Below, piece by piece: positions 5,361 to 6,456 of a DNA stretch of 6,456 bases. The notes beneath the pieces are model-generated. The model had not been told where the DNA came from. It saw nothing but the letters and a program-made list of their open reading frames with translations, and made no database searches. How positions within the stretch are numbered: the first letter of the stretch is position 1; every line of letters starts with the position of its first letter. This DNA is from Rhodospirillaceae bacterium (GTDB lineage Bacteria; Pseudomonadota; Alphaproteobacteria; CADEGL01). The position numbers were made by a program, and so were the translations under genes. The stretch lies in assembly GCA_018699755.1 (NCBI GenBank), contig JABIRQ010000294.1, positions 1-6,456 of the forward strand. Reading direction: 5' to 3'.

Positions 5361-5411
5361 AAAACACGCTCTTTGTGCCCTGGATCATCAAACGTGAAGG
5401 CAGCCCCGCAC

Positions 5412-6456
5412 ATGACTCAAGAACATTGGTTGCGGCCGCTTCTGGCGCCGCGTTCGGCGGCCGTGGTCGGCGCTTCGGCACGGCCCGGTTCCTTGGGCGA
5501 AAGCTGCCTGCTCAAGACGCGAGAATACGGCTTCGAGGGGCCGGTCTATCCGGTCAATCCGCGCTACGAGGACTTGGCGGGAGAACGTTGCTACCCCTCG
5601 ATCTCGGCCCTGCCCGAGCCGGTCGATCTGGTCATGCTCTGCGTCGGCAACGACCGGATCGAGGAGTCGCTGAAGGAGGCGATAGCGGCCGGCGCCAAGG
5701 CGATCCTGGTCTTCGCCAGTTGTCAACTTCCTGACGACACGGACCCGCCCCTGGCCCAGCGTCTGCGGGTGATCGCGCGCGAGGCGAACATCCCGGTCAG
5801 CGGCGGCAACGGCATGGGCTTTTACAATCCGGAGCACCGCTTCGTCGGCAGTTTCGGCGGCCTGCCCTACTCGCCGCGCCCGGGGCATATGACCCTGATC
5901 TCCCATTCCGGTTCGTCCCACTCGGCCATGGTGCTGAACGACGAGCGGCTGGGCTACAACCTGACCGTCTCGCCGGGCATGGAGCTGAACGGGACCGTCG
6001 CCGATTTCATGGATTACGCGCTCGAGCAGCCCTCGACCCGGGTCATCGGGTTGGTGCTGGAAACCCTGCGCGACCCGGCGGGCTTCGTGGCCGCCCTGGA
6101 TAAGGCGGCGGCGCGGGATGTGCCGGTGGTGGCCCTCAAGCTGGGACGGACGGCTCGCGCGGCGCGGTTGGCGATCAGCCATTCCGGCGCGGTGGCGGGC
6201 GACTTCGCGGCCTATGAGGCGCTGTTCGACCGCTACGGCGTCCATCTTGTCGAGGCTCTAGACGAGTTGGCTTCGGCGATGAGCCTCTTTGCCCAGGGCC
6301 GCCCCGCGCGCGCCGGCGGGTTGGCCGGGATCGGCGATTCGGGGGGCGAGCGCGAATTGCTGGTCGACCTGGCCGACGGCCTGGGCGTGCCTCTGCACGG
6401 CCTGACGGCGGAGACCCAGGCGCGGCTGCGGGGCCTGCTGACCCCCGATCTGACGA
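5412..6456 (+). CDS. NDP-forming acyl-CoA synthetase, N-terminal part (cut by window end)
   Basis: An open frame of 348 codons runs off the right edge with no stop. It matches the alpha portion of ADP/GDP-forming acyl-CoA synthetases, relatives of succinyl-CoA synthetase that couple an acid, CoA and a nucleotide triphosphate through a phosphohistidine. A CoA-binding Rossmann domain covers about 8-130 (AVVGASARPGSLG at 17-29, YPVNPRY at 46-52). The first ligase-like flavodoxin domain begins near 158 (TLISHSGSSH at 161-170). The second domain carries the likely phosphorylated His257 in SHSGAVAG (256-263). Family proteins are about 450 residues (alpha only) or about 700 (alpha-beta fusion); which applies is not visible. 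The start at 5412 is weakly supported: GAAGG is 11 bases upstream, and an in-frame GTG at 5394 is possible. Two motifs are unusual: GGN at 131-133 where GPN is common, and SHSG at 164-167 where SQSG is common. Likely role: activating the acid used by the hydratase upstream. Confidence 0.88.
   Translation, partial: MTQEHWLRPLLAPRSAAVVGASARPGSLGESCLLKTREYGFEGPVYPVNPRYEDLAGERCYPSISALPEPVDLVMLCVGNDRIEESLKEAIAAGAKAILVFASCQLPDDTDPPLAQRLRVIAREANIPVSGGNGMGFYNPEHRFVGSFGGLPYSPRPGHMTLISHSGSSHSAMVLNDERLGYNLTVSPGMELNGTVADFMDYALEQPSTRVIGLVLETLRDPAGFVAALDKAAARDVPVVALKLGRTARAARLAISHSGAVAGDFAAYEALFDRYGVHLVEALDELASAMSLFAQGRPARAGGLAGIGDSGGERELLVDLADGLGVPLHGLTAETQARLRGLLTPDLT

Noticed and set aside
5375..5734. 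Plus-strand 119-codon frame overlapping the synthetase start
   Set aside because: It is out of frame with the synthetase, ends inside it and shows an Arg/Gly-rich shadow composition. The correct frame begins at 5412 and stays open to the window end.
5388..6245. Minus-strand open frame of 285 codons opposite the synthetase
   Set aside because: The plus-strand frame from 5412 has clear CoA-binding and phosphohistidine motifs; the minus frame has none.

Overview
The window looks like a piece of a GC-rich alphaproteobacterial chromosome. I infer this from the strongly GC-biased third codon positions, from the protein families present, and from intergenic palindromes built on CCTGAGGAG / GTCTCGAAGG, a repeat style familiar from Rhodospirillales- and Rhizobiales-type genomes. 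No phage, transposon, CRISPR or RNA gene was seen.

Layout. Minus strand, read right to left from a divergent promoter region at about 4255-4465: three consecutive short-chain dehydrogenase/reductase (SDR) genes (3493-4254, 2512-3303, 1549-2328), then, after a 347-base gap, a luciferase-like flavin monooxygenase gene (98-1201). Plus strand, read left to right from the same divergent region: an enoyl-CoA hydratase/isomerase-family gene (4466-5284), then the first 348 codons of an NDP-forming acyl-CoA synthetase gene (5412 to the window edge).

The set fits a catabolic locus in which an acid is activated to its CoA thioester, hydrated by a crotonase and oxidised at a hydroxyl group by SDRs, with a flavin monooxygenase possibly acting upstream on a hydrophobic substrate. 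The substrate cannot be read from the sequence. No acyl-CoA dehydrogenase, thiolase or regulator lies inside the window.

The most notable structure is the SDR array. All three proteins align without gaps over 250 residues. The middle and right-hand genes are about 80% identical by hand count, and the left-hand gene is about 53% identical to the right-hand one. The two gaps between the SDR genes carry homologous composite palindromes in which one repeat unit is nested in the loop of an oppositely oriented unit. The two copies differ at paired positions in a way that keeps both stems intact. Several perfect palindromes near starts and promoters are candidate regulator sites. I see no convincing wholly new system; the enzymes are recognisable families in an unusual arrangement.
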